Shown in pieces: positions 62,136 through 64,000 of a DNA stretch of 64,000 bases (its first letter is position 1; every line of letters starts with the position of its first letter). The notes under the pieces were generated by a model. That model was not told the origin of the DNA and made no database searches. It saw nothing but the letters and a program-made list of their open reading frames with translations. The DNA comes from Lithospermum erythrorhizon. Its lineage: Eukaryota; Streptophyta; Magnoliopsida; Boraginales; Boraginaceae. Location: NCBI GenBank assembly GCA_019722365.1, contig JADFUC010001346.1, forward strand, positions 62,001 through 126,000, given 5' to 3'. Made by a program: the position numbers and the translations under genes.

Positions 62136-64000
62136 ATCATTTTTGGAGTAGAGTTAACTGAGTAGGGACAAGTGGTAGAGGCTCTGTCTCAAGTGACTCA
62201 AATTTGGCGAATAAACATCGCCAACCTACTCCATTTTGTTGAGGACTTGAGGTAACCCTCCATATATACATTTTAAGATGTATGTGAATACTTGATATTG
62301 CATATTTACTAATAACCATACAATGCTTCTGTCTTTTCCTCAATCCGAAGATTTTGTCATTACAAATATTGTACCTGGTTACGAACTTACTTTATGCTTG
62401 CGGCTTGCATAATTCAAAGGACCACTTTCGTCTGGTGTTGTTTGCCTGGCTCAATTCTCCTGAGTATAAAATTAGCTATGGACTCAAGGTAGTTGAATAG
62501 GTTGTCACTCCGGATTCCAGAAGCATGGCTGGTCAGTTATCATTTTTCGCCATATTTTTTTCGGAGGTTGCAAACTTGGATTGAAATGGCTAGCGATAGG
62601 AAAAGAGGAGAGCAAAGAGAAGAGGATTTGACTGGCTTCATCTGTGGTCTTGATATGCAATTATAGATGCACAGCTTCATCACAGGAAGCATGCTTGGGT
62701 TCGAGTTTATCGAGTGTTGCAAAGACATTTAGGCTCTAACGTGACTGTAAGTTGTCGATCGAAGGAGCACTTGAACCTTCACCATATATGTTCATGTACC
62801 CAAAATATAGTGCCTAGATTTACCACAAACATGCATAAATCACCTCGATAGTTTTGTAGTATTCAGTAAATGCTTTGTACGAAACATTCCCAAACCAGTA
62901 TACGCTTGACCTAGAGTTGTCGTTGGAATTAGGAGTAATTCTATATTCCTCTAAAATACTCTCTCCATCCCATTAAGATTGTCTACTTTTAATGAAAAGA
63001 ATATAAAGTTTGTGACACTACTCACTCAACATTACAGAATACATGCATCCAAAATGGTTGGTTTTGCTGGATGCATTTGTATCCTTCGAGGGGGTTGAGA
63101 ACTGGAGATACAATGAGAATCCGGAGTTAACATAAGTAAGATACATTAAGAAGATGCCATCTAACAACATTGAAATGTTAGGGGTTCAAACTTCACGGCA
63201 GTAAGGACCATATTCAATACAAGTAGTCACAACATTTAAACATCAAGGATTTGTAATTTGCAATAAGATCCGTATCATTATCTCCGCAAGACAAAACCAA
63301 CAACTAGTGATGAACGTAAGATGAATAAACTAATCTCCGAAAGCCACAACCTACAGGAAAATTATCTACTGGCAATATAATTCAGCCGAACATCGAAAGA
63401 TGTAGAACTAATATTAATCCATACATAAAACATTACCAGGAAGCCCTAATCAAGCAACTTTATATCTTTAATTCAACCTAATACATCCACACACAAACAG
63501 AAATCAGACTAATCGTCAGATTTATGCACAGATATATAAATCTAAAATCAGAGACTAATCGTCAGATTCAGACTAAAGGATACTTAAGCATGAGTAGCCC
63601 ATAGCGATGTGTTCTGCCAAAAAGGAAAAAAAGGAGAGATTAAACCCATGATTTTCTTCCTCAACCTTCCAGAACCAATGACCTTCATGTATAATAGAGT
63701 AACAACAGTTGAAGAAATCTAAAATCCGATTAATGTATTCAAAGATAACACAAATTCCCCATAATCTCAATTCTCAACTAAAATCCATATCATCATCTCC
63801 GCAAGACAAAACCATCTAGTGATAAGAGCGATAGACCTAAGTTTAATAAAACTGTCTCCGAAAGCCACAACAAACTTGTAATTATACTTCAACCAATTTC
63901 AACCAACAGGAAAATCATCTGCTGACAGTATAATTCAGCCAAACAAAGAAAAATGTCGAACTAATATTGATCCATACATAAAACATTATCAGGAACCCCT
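62136..64000. other. Region downstream of the PPR gene with a duplication at the right edge
   Basis: No gene supported. A segment at 63269-63449 is repeated at 63783-64000. The block may be part of a gene or UTR lying beyond the right edge. Confidence 0.5.
63269..64000 (+). repeat. Direct duplication of ~180-220 bp
   Basis: Copies at 63269-63449 and 63783-64000 share TCATTATCTCCGCAAGACAA-type, TCTCCGAAAGCCACAAC, TATAATTCAGCC and CCATACATAAAACATTA stretches. The second copy has extra sequence (ACTTGTAATTATACTTCAACC). The second copy runs into the window edge. Confidence 0.85.

Noticed and set aside
63180..63210. tRNA-like GGGGTTCAAACTTC
   Set aside because: No acceptor or anticodon stems can be formed around it.
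1..64000. CRISPR arrays, operons, riboswitches
   Set aside because: The window is a plant nuclear region; repeats seen are tandem or transposon-type without regular spacers.
1..64000. Biosynthetic or immune gene cluster
   Set aside because: The genes belong to unrelated families, with no NLR, P450, terpene or other clustered pathway genes visible.

Overview
The window is nuclear DNA of a flowering plant, most likely a eudicot. The evidence is large AT-rich intergenic spaces, GT-AG introns, plant-only gene families (LBD, G-type lectin receptor kinase, MCTP/FTIP, PPR with E domain, BIG BROTHER) and degraded plant transposons. I cannot fix the species. All gene models were built by eye from reading frames, splice signals and remembered family sequences.

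Left to right: the 3' part of a SelO-type protein adenylyltransferase gene (+, 122-2804, 5' exons off the window); a frame-broken G-type lectin receptor kinase (+, 5358-7737); a retrotransposon block (8.8-16.5 kb) made of a copia LTR/PBS/gag fragment (+), a long decayed Ty3/gypsy element (-), and a probable solo LTR nested in the gypsy; an RCF3-like five-KH-domain RNA-binding protein (+, 19752-23461, 8 exons); an AT-rich repeat desert with MITE-like and Helitron-like pieces (24-28.3 kb); an intronless MCTP/FTIP gene (+, 29329-31623); an LBD4-like gene (-, 32476-34645, 2 exons); a second repeat zone (35-44 kb) with a Helitron-like end, a dispersed repeat and a dead MULE transposase (-); ferredoxin-sulfite reductase (-, 44889-49725, 8 exons); a BIG BROTHER-like RING E3 ligase (-, 52538-55007, 6 exons); an AT-rich Helitron-like and minisatellite stretch (55.3-60 kb); and an intronless PPR gene of the E/E+ class (+, 60493-62135) whose last ~35 codons are frame-shifted.

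The genes are unrelated housekeeping, developmental and RNA-processing genes. There is no operon or evident biosynthetic cluster, and I see no convincing new biological system. The most useful second-look items are: (i) small indels that disturb four genes (SelO tail, receptor kinase, KH exon 1, PPR tail), which are either consensus-sequence errors or real decay; (ii) a Helitron-like family with two 5' termini in tandem and relatives elsewhere; (iii) an inverted pair of ~620-bp dispersed repeats 28 kb apart; (iv) a minisatellite filling intron 1 of the sulfite reductase gene; and (v) an excess of the 9-mer TACTCCGTA.
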